DNA from: an uncultured Oscillospiraceae bacterium
Lineage (GTDB): Bacteria; Bacillota; Clostridia; Oscillospirales; Oscillospiraceae
Direction of reading: 5' to 3'
Length of the DNA stretch: 64,000 bases
Assembly (NCBI GenBank): GCA_950075865.1
Contig: CATMVA010000008.1
Span: 1-64,000 of the forward strand
Shown here: positions 53,227 through 61,609 of the stretch, piece after piece
Numbering within the stretch: the stretch's first letter is position 1
Layout of the letters: every line of letters starts with the position of its first letter
Notes under the pieces: model-generated
The model's input: only the letters and a program-made list of their open reading frames with translations
Told to the model about the DNA's origin: nothing
Databases searched by the model: none
Position numbers and translations under genes: made by a program

Positions 53227-54918
53227 TTACAGCGTTTTCTTGTATGCTTCGGCGGCGGTCAGCAGCTCTTCGGCCGAAGCCAGGGCGGCGTCGGTGATGC
53301 GTTCGCCCGAGGTGAGGCGGGCCAGCTCGGCCTGCCGGCGTTCCCGGCTCAAATCTTCCACATTTGTGTAGGTTCTGCCGTCTTTCTCTCCTTTTTCCAC
53401 GCAAAAGTGAACATCGGCCATAGCGGCGATTTGGGGCAGGTGGGTGACGCAGAGGACCTGCTTGCCCTGGGCCACCTGGCAGAGCTTCTGGGCCACCTTC
53501 TGAGCGGCACGGCCCGAGACCCCGGTATCCACCTCGTCGAAGACCAGGGTATCCACCCCATCCCCTTCTGCCAGAACGTTTTTCAGGCAGAGCATGATAC
53601 GGGCCAGCTCGCCGCCCGAGGCGATCTTTTGAATGGGCTTTAGGTCTTCGCCAACATTTGCGGACATTAAGAAGCGAATTTGGTCCATTCCATCCTCATT
53701 CAGGCCGGTTTCACTGTCAATTGTGCCAAATTCCACCTGGAAACGGACTTTTGGCATATCCAACTGGGCAAGCTCGTTCTGAATTCGCTTTTCCAGAACT
53801 TTTGCGCCCTCTTTCCTTATTTCTGACAGGGTCTTTGCCTCATTTTTGCACTCTTTCAGGATCTCGGCATATTCGGTCTCCAAACGGGCCATGGCATCGT
53901 CGGCAAAGGCGATCTCATCCCGTTCATTTTGGCACTTTTGTAAGAAATCCAGCATAATTTCCTCATTTTCACCGTATTTCTTCTTCAAACGGTACAGAGT
54001 ATCCAAGCGGGACTCAATGCGGTCCAGCTCGCCGGGGTCAGCCTCAAAATTATCTAACATATTTCGGGTGGAATCGGCGGAATCCTGGGTCAAAATGGCG
54101 AGTTCGGATATCTTTTCAAGAAGTTCGTCCAGTTCGGAGCTGACGCCCGAAACACGGGTCAGAGCCTGTTCCGCCTGGGAGAGTAGGGATGCGGCACCGG
54201 GGAGGTCATCGTCGCCGCTGAGGGCGTAATGGGCATTCTGGACGGCCTCGGTCAGGGCGACGGCGGAACGCAGAATTTCCCGCCGCTCTAAGAGTTCCGC
54301 CTCCTCCCCCACCCGGAGGTCCGCTTTTTCCAATTCCCCGATCTGGTAGTTCAGGATGTCAAGTTTGCGGGCCTTTTCCCCCTCGTTCATGCGAAAACGG
54401 TCCATTTTGACCCTGGTTTGAACCAACCGGTTGTACGTTTCCCGGTAAGTTGCAATGTGATTCCCATTTTTGGAAAAATTATCCAAGTATGAGAGATGGC
54501 AGCCCTCGTCCAAAAGCTGCTGCCCGTCATGCTGACCATGGATATTCAATATCTGCCGGCCCAGAGCGCGGAGCTGGGCCACCGTGACCGGGCGGCCATT
54601 GACCCGGCAAATGTTTTTGCCGTCAGGCAGGATCTCCCGGCTGAGGAGCATTTCCCCATTTCCATCGGGTATCAGGCCATTCTCCTCCATCCATGGGGAG
54701 GGGCGCAGGGCCGTAAAGGTCCCGGCCACCAGGGCCGAGGGGGCCCCGGTACGGATGAGCTCCCGGCTGGTCCGCTCCCCGGTGACGGCACTCATGGCGT
54801 CCACCACGATGGATTTGCCCGCGCCGGTCTCGCCGGTGAGGACGTTGAAGCCCGGACCGAAGGAGATGTCGGCCGACTGGATGACGGCGATATTTTCAAT
54901 GTGAAGGACCGAGAGCAT
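53227..54918 (-). CDS. recN: DNA repair protein RecN
   Basis: 563-residue SMC-like ATPase used in double-strand-break repair. Walker A GETGAGKSIVVDAM, two long coiled-coil stretches (about 150-360), signature ASGGELARIMLCLKNVL and Walker B TLVFDEVDTGVSG. Full length. Downstream of argR in the conserved nadK-argR-recN order, separated from it by a 100-base gap that holds a repeat element. Confidence 0.96.
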   Translation of the reverse strand: MLSVLHIENIAVIQSADISFGPGFNVLTGETGAGKSIVVDAMSAVTGERTSRELIRTGAPSALVAGTFTALRPSPWMEENGLIPDGNGEMLLSREILPDGKNICRVNGRPVTVAQLRALGRQILNIHGQHDGQQLLDEGCHLSYLDNFSKNGNHIATYRETYNRLVQTRVKMDRFRMNEGEKARKLDILNYQIGELEKADLRVGEEAELLERREILRSAVALTEAVQNAHYALSGDDDLPGAASLLSQAEQALTRVSGVSSELDELLEKISELAILTQDSADSTRNMLDNFEADPGELDRIESRLDTLYRLKKKYGENEEIMLDFLQKCQNERDEIAFADDAMARLETEYAEILKECKNEAKTLSEIRKEGAKVLEKRIQNELAQLDMPKVRFQVEFGTIDSETGLNEDGMDQIRFLMSANVGEDLKPIQKIASGGELARIMLCLKNVLAEGDGVDTLVFDEVDTGVSGRAAQKVAQKLCQVAQGKQVLCVTHLPQIAAMADVHFCVEKGEKDGRTYTNVEDLSRERRQAELARLTSGERITDAALASAEELLTAAEAYKKTL

Positions 54919-54982
54919 AGGGGATCACTCCTTTGGTGGAATAACCCAGACAACGGGAACTGTCCTTCCGTCCCAAAGAACA

Positions 54983-55007
54983 GGACAAAAGAACCGTCCC
55001 CCTGTCT
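54983..55007. repeat. dispersed GAACCGTCCC element, copy 1
   Basis: AGAACCGTCCCCCTGTC here matches the arms of the inverted repeat at 60184-60240. A shorter CCGTCCCAAAGAACAGGAC precedes it, so the gap between recN and argR may hold a degraded hairpin of the same kind. Confidence 0.5.
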
Positions 55008-55019
55008 AGGGGTGTCCGG

Positions 55020-55472
55020 TCAGGAAAGCATTTCCCGGATCTGGTCGCAGAATTCCTCGGCGGCGGTGTTGCTGCGCATGATGAGGATGGCGGTGTCGTC
55101 CCCGGCCAGGGAGCCCACCAGGTCGGGCAGGTCCATGCCGTCCATGGCGGCCCCGGCCGCGTTGGCAAGGCCGGGCATGGTCTTGAGGACCACGATGTTC
55201 TGGGCCACGTCCAGGGAGGTGACGCTCTCCCGGAAAATGGTACGCAGACGGCCGGCCACGCCGGCGGCAGCCTTCCGCTGGGAGACGGAGTACTTGTATA
55301 TCCCCCCGGCGGTGAGCTCCTTCACCAGGTGGAGCTGCTTGATGTCCCGGGAGACGGTGGCCTGGGTGGTGGTGATCCCCCGCTCACGCAGATGCTCCAG
55401 AAGCTGCTCCTGGGTCTCTATCTCGGAAGAGGAAATGATATTCAGGATCTCCTGCTGGCGTTTGCTTTTCAT
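55020..55472 (-). CDS. argR: arginine repressor ArgR
   Basis: 150-residue arginine-responsive regulator. The N-terminal winged helix contains RQQEILNIISSSEIETQEQLL and TTQATVSRDIKQLHLVK; the C-terminal hexamer domain has the arginine-binding AGDDTAILIMRS region. Four-base overlap with the nadK stop shows coupling. The Bacillus AhrC-type name would fit equally well. Confidence 0.95.
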   Translation of the reverse strand: MKSKRQQEILNIISSSEIETQEQLLEHLRERGITTTQATVSRDIKQLHLVKELTAGGIYKYSVSQRKAAAGVAGRLRTIFRESVTSLDVAQNIVVLKTMPGLANAAGAAMDGMDLPDLVGSLAGDDTAILIMRSNTAAEEFCDQIREMLS

Positions 55473-56338
55473 GGCTCGTTCCTCCCAAGTTTTTGATTCA
55501 TCAAGGTATAGAAGCTACGGCCAGTAAGGCGGATCAAACGGGTCTTGGACCGGGAGCGGCGGATCTCCACCTGGTCCCCCGGACGGAGGCGGAAAGCCTT
55601 GCCCCCGTCCACCGATAGATAGACAGCTTTCCGGGATGCCTTCTCGGGCAGGACGGTGACCCGGCGGTTCCCGTCCAGCACCAGAGGCCGGACATAAAGA
55701 GCGTGGGGACAGATGGGGGTCACCGTGATGTTCTCGGCGGTGGGCTCCACGATGGGGCCGCCCGCCGACATGGAGTAGGCGGTGGAGCCGGTGGGGGTAC
55801 CGATGACCACCCCGTCCCCGGGGAAGCTGCTCATCAGGATGCCGTCTGCCAGTACGTCCAGGTCGATGACACGAGCCATGGCCCCCTTGGTGACCACCGC
55901 GTCGTTGAGGGCGGTGTCCCGGTGGATCACCCGGCCCTCCCGGCGGACCCACACGTCCAGGAGCATCCGCTTTTCGATCCGGTAATCCCCCTTGGGAAGG
56001 CGCTCCAGGAGGGGGAGCTCCCCGGTCTCCAACTCGGCCATGAAGCCCATGCTGCCCAGGTTCACCCCCAACACCGGGATGTTGCCGTGGGCCAGGGCCT
56101 CCTTGGCGGCGTGGAGGATGGTGCCATCCCCGCCGAAGCAGATCAGGATGTCCGCCCCACGGAAGGCCTCCTGGGCCGGGAGGAAGGTCAGGTCTCCAGG
56201 CACGCTGGGGCGGTCCTCCCCTCCAAAGGGGAGGGTGAATGCGGTCTGGCAGCCGGCCCCCTCCAGGATGCGGCAGGCCTCACGGGCGGCCTGGAGGCCT
56301 TTTTCCAGATATGGATTTGGGCTGAGGACGATCTTCAT
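55469..56338 (-). CDS. nadK: NAD kinase
   Basis: 289-residue enzyme that makes NADP from NAD and ATP. Signatures are CFGGDGTILHAAKEAL, LGFMAELETGELP, LNDAVVTKG and GTPTGSTAYSMSAGGP. The length is normal. Co-transcribed with argR and recN. In relatives tlyA lies directly upstream; here an insert of about 1.2 kb separates them. Confidence 0.95.
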   Translation of the reverse strand: MKIVLSPNPYLEKGLQAAREACRILEGAGCQTAFTLPFGGEDRPSVPGDLTFLPAQEAFRGADILICFGGDGTILHAAKEALAHGNIPVLGVNLGSMGFMAELETGELPLLERLPKGDYRIEKRMLLDVWVRREGRVIHRDTALNDAVVTKGAMARVIDLDVLADGILMSSFPGDGVVIGTPTGSTAYSMSAGGPIVEPTAENITVTPICPHALYVRPLVLDGNRRVTVLPEKASRKAVYLSVDGGKAFRLRPGDQVEIRRSRSKTRLIRLTGRSFYTLMNQKLGRNEP

Positions 56339-56410
56339 GGGCGGTCACTCCTTTTGGGGACAATAAAAGAATGGATCATAAAGGTCTGGGCGGTTTTCTT
56401 GCCCAAGGGC

Positions 56411-56922
56411 AAGGGCCTCTTTCATGTGGGACCATTCTGGATATGGTGTTTTAACCTTGCCGGTCAAGGGCCTCTTTCATGAGGGACTATTCTTGATGTC
56501 AAGAATAGCCCCCCACACCCCCCAAGAACCACCAGAGGGGGGATTTCGATTTCCCCCCTCTGGACTCCCCCTTGAAGCGACCAAAGAGGGGCCCATTGCG
56601 ATGGCCCCTCTTTGGAAACACCCCAGAGCTGTTCTGGCGGAGAGAGGGGACCTTCGACCCGCACTTCGTGGCGGGTCTCGGTTCGGGGAGGCGGCGGGGG
56701 CAAGCCCCCGCCCTACGCGGCCCCGCCGCCAACCCAGCAGGGCTGAACATGCAAGGCGGCGCCGATTACAACAGGGAATCCAAAGGTCACGATGTTGTCA
56801 GCGGCAGCGGCGCAAGAAGGAGCACGGGTCACATTAAGAGGGCCGCCGGGCAGTAAAATTGGCAAGGGCTTTTCTTGGGGGTGTGGGGGCCAAATTCTTT
56901 TCTCGAAAAGATGGCCCCCACA
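56411..56922. repeat. hairpin cluster and direct repeats between nadK and the Xre gene
   Basis: This 600-base gap has no supported gene but dense secondary structure. A 28-base sequence beginning AAGGGCCTCTTTCATG occurs at 56411 and 56466 with two changes. Perfect or near-perfect hairpins follow: CTATTCTTGA (56487-56508), CCAGAGGGGGGA (56532-56563), CCAAAGAGGGGCC (56581-56615), GACCCGC (56656-56677), GGCGGGGGC (56693-56712) and TGTGGGGGCCA (56882-56922). The last one follows the Xre gene and may terminate it. Confidence 0.7.
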
Positions 56923-56935
56923 AAGAAAAAAGAAA

Positions 56936-57145
56936 TTATCTTTGATCAGAGATCCCCGCCAAATAGTCCGTAGACACCCGGAAAAATTTTGCCATGCGGA
57001 TCAAAGTGGAAACAACAGGTTCCCGTTCGCCGGATTCGTACCTTTGGTAGGTCCTGCTGGTTATCCCCATTTCCGCAGCGACTGCGGCTTGGGACAGCTT
57101 TCGCTCTTCCCGCAAAAGTAAAATTCTCTCTGAAAAAGTTGCCAT
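56936..57145 (-). CDS. small Xre-family helix-turn-helix repressor
   Basis: 69 residues, almost entirely a Cro/C1-type helix-turn-helix: ILLLREERKLSQAAVAAEMG, then ITSRTYQRYESGEREPVVSTL. The ATG at 57145 after GAGGGAG is the true start; the tracked ORF runs through the operators. Divergent from the small gene at 57233, with two matching operators between them, so it most likely represses both itself and that gene. Confidence 0.9.
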   Translation of the reverse strand: MATFSERILLLREERKLSQAAVAAEMGITSRTYQRYESGEREPVVSTLIRMAKFFRVSTDYLAGISDQR

Positions 57146-57160
57146 TTTTGAATCTCCCTC

Positions 57161-57216
57161 TTGACACGACCATTCGGTCGTAGTATGATTATAGCATAAC
57201 GACCGTTTGGTCGCAA
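57161..57216. promoter_or_regulatory. divergent promoter pair with two Xre-type operators
   Basis: Plus promoter: TTGACA (57161-57166), 17 bases, TATGAT (57184-57189). Minus promoter: TTGCGA (57211-57216), 17 bases, TATAAT (57188-57193). Operator 1, ACGACC-ATTC-GGTCGT (57166-57181), lies in the spacer of the plus promoter. Operator 2, ACGACC-GTTT-GGTCGC (57199-57214), lies in the spacer of the minus promoter. The centres are 33 bases apart, about three helical turns. Confidence 0.85.
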
Positions 57217-57232
57217 CTATGAGGTGATTTTT

Positions 57233-57499
57233 ATGCGTTCTCCTTTGGTCGACTGGCTCTATTCTTACGCCCTCAACAACCGTCTGGACGGGCAATACAC
57301 CGACGGCGAGGAAGAATATATCTCCTGCCTGTATAGCAGCGAGCGGCGCTTGGAGCGGCTCGCCGCCATGTTGGACGGGAACGCCCAGAGGGAGCTGGAG
57401 GACTATCTCCGGGAGCAGGGCATTGTGGACAGCTACCACCGGGAGTCCCTGTTCTTCGCCGGGCTTTCCATCGGGCTGGAATTGTCACGGCTGGGATAG
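57233..57499 (+). CDS. small helical protein, DUF6809-like
   Basis: 88 residues, acidic and mostly helical, starting MRSPLVDWLYSYALNN. The pattern of an N-terminal short helix, EEEYISCLYSSERRLERLAAML and a C-terminal FFAGLSIGLELSRLG resembles small DUF6809-type proteins found near phage-like regulators in gut Firmicutes; I recall this only from general family appearance. GAGGTGA precedes the ATG. Paired with the divergent Xre gene and probably repressed by it. Function unknown. Confidence 0.7.
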   Translation: MRSPLVDWLYSYALNNRLDGQYTDGEEEYISCLYSSERRLERLAAMLDGNAQRELEDYLREQGIVDSYHRESLFFAGLSIGLELSRLG

Positions 57500-57517
57500 C
57501 TCCCCCATACGGAAGAC

Positions 57518-58315
57518 TTATTGATCCAGCGCGGCGTGGGAGGAGTCCACCAAGGCGGAAAGGTCGGGGATGAAGTCGGAGGGACCTTCCGCCGAGAGCC
57601 AGCCGAGATATTCAATGTTGCCCTCGGGGCCGCGGATGGGGGAAAAGGTCAGACCCCGGACGGTGAAGCCGGCATTTTTGACGTGGTCCAGGAAGTGTTC
57701 CAGAACCTCCAAGTGGACTGCCCGGTCCCGGACCACCCCCTTCTTCCCCACCTTGTCCTTGCCCGCTTCAAATTGGGGCTTGATGAGGCAGACCCCCTGG
57801 CCTCCCGCGTTCATCAGGGGACGGAGGGGCGGCAGGATCAGGTTCAGGGAGATGAAGGACACATCCACGCTGAAAAAGTCCAGCGGGTCGGGGATCTGTT
57901 CCGTGGTCAGGTAGCGGGCGTTGGTGCGCTCCAGGGTGACCACCCGGGGATCCTGGCGGAGCTTCCAGGCGAACTGGCCGTAGCCAACGTCCACGGCGTA
58001 GACCTTACCGGCGCCGTTTTGGAGCATACAATCGGTGAAGCCGCCGGTGGAGGCGCCGATGTCGGCGCAGGTCTTATCCGTCAGGGTGATGGGCCAAGTG
58101 TTCATGGCCTTTTCCAGCTTGTAACCGCCCCGGCTCACGTATTTGAGACCCTCCCCCCGGACCTCGATGGGAGCGTCCGGGTCGGTGGGAGCGCCGGCCT
58201 TGTCCACCTTCTGGCCCTTCACATAGACCTGTCCGGCCATAATGAGGGCCTGGGCCTTCTGGCGGGAGTCCACCAGGCCCTTTTCAAGAAGAAGTACGTC
58301 CAGCCGCTTTTTCAC
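57518..58315 (-). CDS. tlyA: TlyA-family rRNA 2'-O-methyltransferase (FtsJ-like, S4 domain)
   Basis: 265 residues: an N-terminal S4 RNA-binding domain (1-60, RLDVLLLEKGLVDSRQKAQALI) and an FtsJ-like methyltransferase domain with the SAM loop CADIGASTGGFTDCML and VDVGYGQ. Homologs methylate ribosomal cytidines. The start is a GTG with AAGGAGG nine bases upstream. It overlaps the end of dxs by 32 bases. Confidence 0.93.
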   Translation of the reverse strand: MKKRLDVLLLEKGLVDSRQKAQALIMAGQVYVKGQKVDKAGAPTDPDAPIEVRGEGLKYVSRGGYKLEKAMNTWPITLTDKTCADIGASTGGFTDCMLQNGAGKVYAVDVGYGQFAWKLRQDPRVVTLERTNARYLTTEQIPDPLDFFSVDVSFISLNLILPPLRPLMNAGGQGVCLIKPQFEAGKDKVGKKGVVRDRAVHLEVLEHFLDHVKNAGFTVRGLTFSPIRGPEGNIEYLGWLSAEGPSDFIPDLSALVDSSHAALDQ

Positions 58316-60149
58316 GGGCGGTCACCTCCTTCACCTGGCGGGCGATACTCTCGGTATCCAGCCCGTAGATCTTCCGAAGCTGGGCCGTGGTGCCCTGAGG
58401 GGGGACTTTGTCGCCCAGATTCCGCAACGCGAGACACCTTGTCCTCACGCCGGAAAGGGCCAGGTCGGCGGCAATGCGGCGGCCCACACAGTTTGCAGCC
58501 ATGGTTTCTTCGTAAACCCAGAGCGCTCCGGTCTTCTCCACCGATCCAAAAAGCAATTCCGTGGGCAGAGGGGTGACGGTGTTCAGCTTGACCACCTCGG
58601 CCGAGACGCCCTCCTGTTCCAGCAGAGTGGCCGCCTCCAGAAGGGAATTGACCTGGGTGCCATAGCCGGCCAGGGTCACGTCGGCGCCGGGGCGGAGGAG
58701 GGTAACGGGCTCGCCGTCCCAGGGTTCCTTGTAGGCTCCCTCTCCCCCGCGGGGATAGCGGATGGCCACGGGGCCTTTTATCTGATGTACCGCTTTGTAC
58801 AACATCTGCTCCAGTTCCGCGTAGTTCGCGGGGCACAGCACCGTCATGCCCGGGATGGTGTCCAGGAAGGCCCCATCGAAGACGCCGTGGTGGGTCTCCC
58901 CGTCCTCCCCCACCAGGCCTGCCCGGTCCACGCAGAGGAGCACGTGAAGGCCCTGGAGGGCCACGTCGTGGATGAGCATGTCGTAGGCGCGCTGGAGGAA
59001 GGTGGAGTAGACCGCAAAGACCGGGAGCATGCCCTGCTTGGCCAGGCCGGCGCACATGGTGACGGCGTGGCCCTCGGCGATTCCCACGTCGAAAAACCGC
59101 TCCGGAAAGGCTTTGGCGAAGCCGTCCAGGCCGGTGCCGGGGGTCATGGCGGCGGTGACGGCGCAGATGCGCTCGTCCTTCTCGGCCAAGGCACACAGGG
59201 CTTTTCCAAAGGCAGCGGAGAAGTTGGGTTTGGAGGGCTCCAGGTTCTTGCCCGTGGCGGGGTCGAAGGGGCCGATGCCGTGGAAGCGGTCGGGCTCGGC
59301 CTCGGCGGGGGCATAGCCCTTCCCTTTCACGGTGCGGACATGGAGGAGCACCGGGCCGGGCAGCTCCTTGGCGTATTTCATGAGCCGGGTCAGGCCCTTC
59401 ACGTCGTGGCCGTCCACCGGGCCCAGGTAAGTAAAGCCCATGTCCTCGAAGAGGGAGCAGGGCAAAAGGGTCTCCTTGATGGCAGTCTTGACCCGGTGGG
59501 TCACCCGGTAGATGTGCTTGCCCAGGAAGAAGGCGTTCATCACCTTCTTGTAGCCCCGCTTGAAGCTGAGGTACTGGGGCTTGAGACGCTGGCGGGCCAG
59601 GTAGTCGGCTACACCGCCCACATTCTCGGTGATAGACATGCCGTTGTCGTTGAGGATGACCAGGAGGGGCTCCCCGCTGTCGCCGGCGTCGGAGAGACCC
59701 TCGTAGGCCAGGCCGCCGGACAGGGCGCCGTCCCCCAGGAGGGCCACCACCTTGTAGTCCTTGCGCTGGAGGGTGCGGGCACGGGCCATGCCCACCGCCG
59801 CAGATACGGCGGTGGAGGCGTGGCCGGCCACGAAAGCGTCACAGACGCTCTCCCCCGGCTTGGGGAAGCCGGAGAGGCCCCCGAAGGTGCGCAGGGTGTC
59901 CATAGCCCCGGCCCGGCCGGTGAGCATCTTATGGCAGTAACACTGGTGGCCCACGTCAAAGACGATGCGGTCCCGCTCGGGAGTGAACACCCGGTGGAGG
60001 GCCACAGTGAGCTCCACCGAGCCCAGGTTGGAGGCCAGGTGACCCCCCTGGCGGGAGACCACCTCCACCAGGCGAGAGCGCAGGCCGGCGCAGAGGACCT
60101 CGGCTTCGGCGTCGTTGATGAGGTGCAGGTTTTGGGGTATATTCAGCAC
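58284..60149 (-). CDS. dxs: 1-deoxy-D-xylulose-5-phosphate synthase
   Basis: Thiamine-diphosphate enzyme of isoprenoid (MEP) synthesis joining pyruvate and glyceraldehyde-3-P. Landmarks: GGHLASNLGSVELTVALH, FDVGHQCYCHKMLTGR, the ThDP site GDGALSGGLAYEGL with NDNGMSI, VDGHD, and the second-domain DVGIAEGHAVTMCAGLA. The tracked ATG at 60221 lies inside a repeat hairpin and is rejected; a GTG at 60149 (AAGGCGG upstream) gives 621 residues, the usual length. GTG at 60161 is an alternative. Confidence 0.94.
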   Translation of the reverse strand: MLNIPQNLHLINDAEAEVLCAGLRSRLVEVVSRQGGHLASNLGSVELTVALHRVFTPERDRIVFDVGHQCYCHKMLTGRAGAMDTLRTFGGLSGFPKPGESVCDAFVAGHASTAVSAAVGMARARTLQRKDYKVVALLGDGALSGGLAYEGLSDAGDSGEPLLVILNDNGMSITENVGGVADYLARQRLKPQYLSFKRGYKKVMNAFFLGKHIYRVTHRVKTAIKETLLPCSLFEDMGFTYLGPVDGHDVKGLTRLMKYAKELPGPVLLHVRTVKGKGYAPAEAEPDRFHGIGPFDPATGKNLEPSKPNFSAAFGKALCALAEKDERICAVTAAMTPGTGLDGFAKAFPERFFDVGIAEGHAVTMCAGLAKQGMLPVFAVYSTFLQRAYDMLIHDVALQGLHVLLCVDRAGLVGEDGETHHGVFDGAFLDTIPGMTVLCPANYAELEQMLYKAVHQIKGPVAIRYPRGGEGAYKEPWDGEPVTLLRPGADVTLAGYGTQVNSLLEAATLLEQEGVSAEVVKLNTVTPLPTELLFGSVEKTGALWVYEETMAANCVGRRIAADLALSGVRTRCLALRNLGDKVPPQGTTAQLRKIYGLDTESIARQVKEVTAREKAAGRTSS

Positions 60150-60183
60150 AGAGCGAGGCACCGCCTTTCGGTCAAATTTGGGG

Positions 60184-60240
60184 AGGACAGAGGGACGGTT
60201 CTTCTGTCGTGCCGACAACAAGAACCGTCCCTGCTGTCCT
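60184..60240. repeat. dispersed GAACCGTCCC element, copy 2 (complete hairpin)
   Basis: AGGACAG-A-GGGACGGTTCTT is followed after 16 bases by AAGAACCGTCCC-TG-CTGTCCT, giving nearly 20 paired bases. It lies in the gap between the YuiD-like gene and dxs and shares its core with copy 1 at 54983. It looks like a REP-type element. Confidence 0.7.
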
Positions 60241-60248
60241 CTGTATCT

Positions 60249-60710
60249 CTACTGCATCAGCCAGATGCCGCCCAGGCCTACGGCGATGCCCAGAAGGGCG
60301 CCCATGGCTACCTGGAGGGGAGTGTGGCCAATGAGCTCCTTCAGGTCACGGGCCAGGATGTCGTCGGCTTCGCCGGTCCAGTTATCCATCATATAGTTGA
60401 GGATCTTGGCCTGCTCGCCGGTCTCCCGGCGGACATGGGCGGCATCGTACATCACGACGGCGGCCATGATGGCGGCAATAGCGAAGAGGGGCGAGGACAG
60501 GCCGTAACGCCAGCCGATGGAGGCGGCGCAGGCACAGACAGCGGCCGAGTGGGAGGAGGGCATACCGCCGCTGGAGAGGAGATTTTTCCAGTCCCAGAAG
60601 CCGGCAGCCCGGAGGGTGATGAGGAGCTTGATGATCTGGGCCAAGGCCCAGGCCAGGATGGCCAGGGTCAGGATGGGGTTGCCCGTCAGAAGGGTCAGCA
60701 CATATCTCAT
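60249..60710 (-). CDS. YuiD-like divergent PAP2-family membrane protein
   Basis: 153 residues with four or five hydrophobic helices. The PAP2-type motif GGMPSSHSAAVCA and a later HVRRETGEQAKILN fit the DUF212/YuiD family of predicted membrane phosphatases. The ATG at 60710 after GAGGCCGCCC is chosen. Its place between ispA and dxs suggests a link to polyprenyl-phosphate metabolism, which is inference. Confidence 0.88.
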   Translation of the reverse strand: MRYVLTLLTGNPILTLAILAWALAQIIKLLITLRAAGFWDWKNLLSSGGMPSSHSAAVCACAASIGWRYGLSSPLFAIAAIMAAVVMYDAAHVRRETGEQAKILNYMMDNWTGEADDILARDLKELIGHTPLQVAMGALLGIAVGLGGIWLMQ

Positions 60711-60718
60711 GGGCGGCC

Positions 60719-61609
60719 TCAGCTTTCCCGTATGGTCAGGGCGTCGGCCAGGGCGCAGAGGAAGCCGGTGTCCGACGGCCAGGCGCCCGACCGCAGGGCG
60801 GTCTTGGCCTCCTGGGTGTAGCGGAGGACCGCTCTGCCGCACTCTACGGCGCCGGCTAGGGTCACATAAGTGGTCTTGCCGTTGGCCTCGTCCGAGCCGA
60901 TGGGCTTGCCCAGGGCCTCCGGGGTGGAGGTCACATCCAAAAGATCGTCCCGGATCTGGAAGGCCAGGCCCAGGCCGGCAGCATAGCCCATGGCGGCATC
61001 CAGGCAGGAGGGGTCCACCGGGCCCTGGCCCATGGCGGCGATGACCCCCATCATGCAGGCCGCCCGGAGCAGGTCACCCGTCTTCTTGTCGTCGATGCGG
61101 GCCAGCTTCTCCAGGCTGTCGGGCACGCCGGTCCCCAGGGTGTCCCAGTACTGGCCCAGGCACATGCCCTTCTCCCCCGCCGCCTCGGCCAGGGCCAGGG
61201 CGGCATGGGCGGGGGCGCCGGGGATGGTCCAGGGGCCCTTGGCCTGGAGCACGATGCGGAAAGCGGCCGCCTGGAGGGCATCCCCCGCCAGGACCGCCGC
61301 CGTCTCGCCGTAGACCTTGTGGTTGGTGGGCTTGCCCCGGCGCAGGTCGTCGTTGTCCATGCAGGGCAGGTCGTCGTGGATGAGGGAGTAGGTGTGGACC
61401 ATCTCCACGCCGCAGGCGAAGTCCAGGGCGGCGGCAGGGTCGCCCCCCGCGGCGGCGCAGAAGGCCAGGGCGAGTACCGGACGGAGGCGTTTTCCGCCGG
61501 CCAGCAGGCTATAGCGCATGGCTTCCTCCAGGCCGGGGCCGGGGAAGAATTCCGCCAGGCGGGCCTCCACCATGCTCCGGTAAAGGTCATATTGCTCCTG
61601 AAAAGTCAT
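60719..61609 (-). CDS. ispA: farnesyl/geranyl diphosphate synthase
   Basis: 296-residue all-helical prenyl transferase that condenses IPP with DMAPP and GPP. First aspartate-rich motif HDDLPCMDNDDLRRGKPT, second QIRDDLLDVTST, plus GGKRLRPVLAL and the KTGDLLRA helix. The spacing of the first motif (DDxxxxD) fits a bacterial farnesyl synthase. Overlaps xseB by four bases. Confidence 0.94.
   Translation of the reverse strand: MTFQEQYDLYRSMVEARLAEFFPGPGLEEAMRYSLLAGGKRLRPVLALAFCAAAGGDPAAALDFACGVEMVHTYSLIHDDLPCMDNDDLRRGKPTNHKVYGETAAVLAGDALQAAAFRIVLQAKGPWTIPGAPAHAALALAEAAGEKGMCLGQYWDTLGTGVPDSLEKLARIDDKKTGDLLRAACMMGVIAAMGQGPVDPSCLDAAMGYAAGLGLAFQIRDDLLDVTSTPEALGKPIGSDEANGKTTYVTLAGAVECGRAVLRYTQEAKTALRSGAWPSDTGFLCALADALTIRES

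Noticed and set aside
56411-56922. CRISPR array
   Set aside because: Only two copies of the direct repeat exist, the hairpins differ in sequence, and no regular spacers or cas genes are present. No CRISPR array was seen anywhere in the window.
60150-60221. Upstream ATG start of dxs
   Set aside because: The extra codons lie partly within the repeat hairpin and are absent from the usual Dxs N-terminus.
58242-60821. 859-residue plus-strand ORF opposite dxs
   Set aside because: Antisense to dxs and the YuiD-like gene, with repeated Gly/His/Ala-rich composition typical of shadows.
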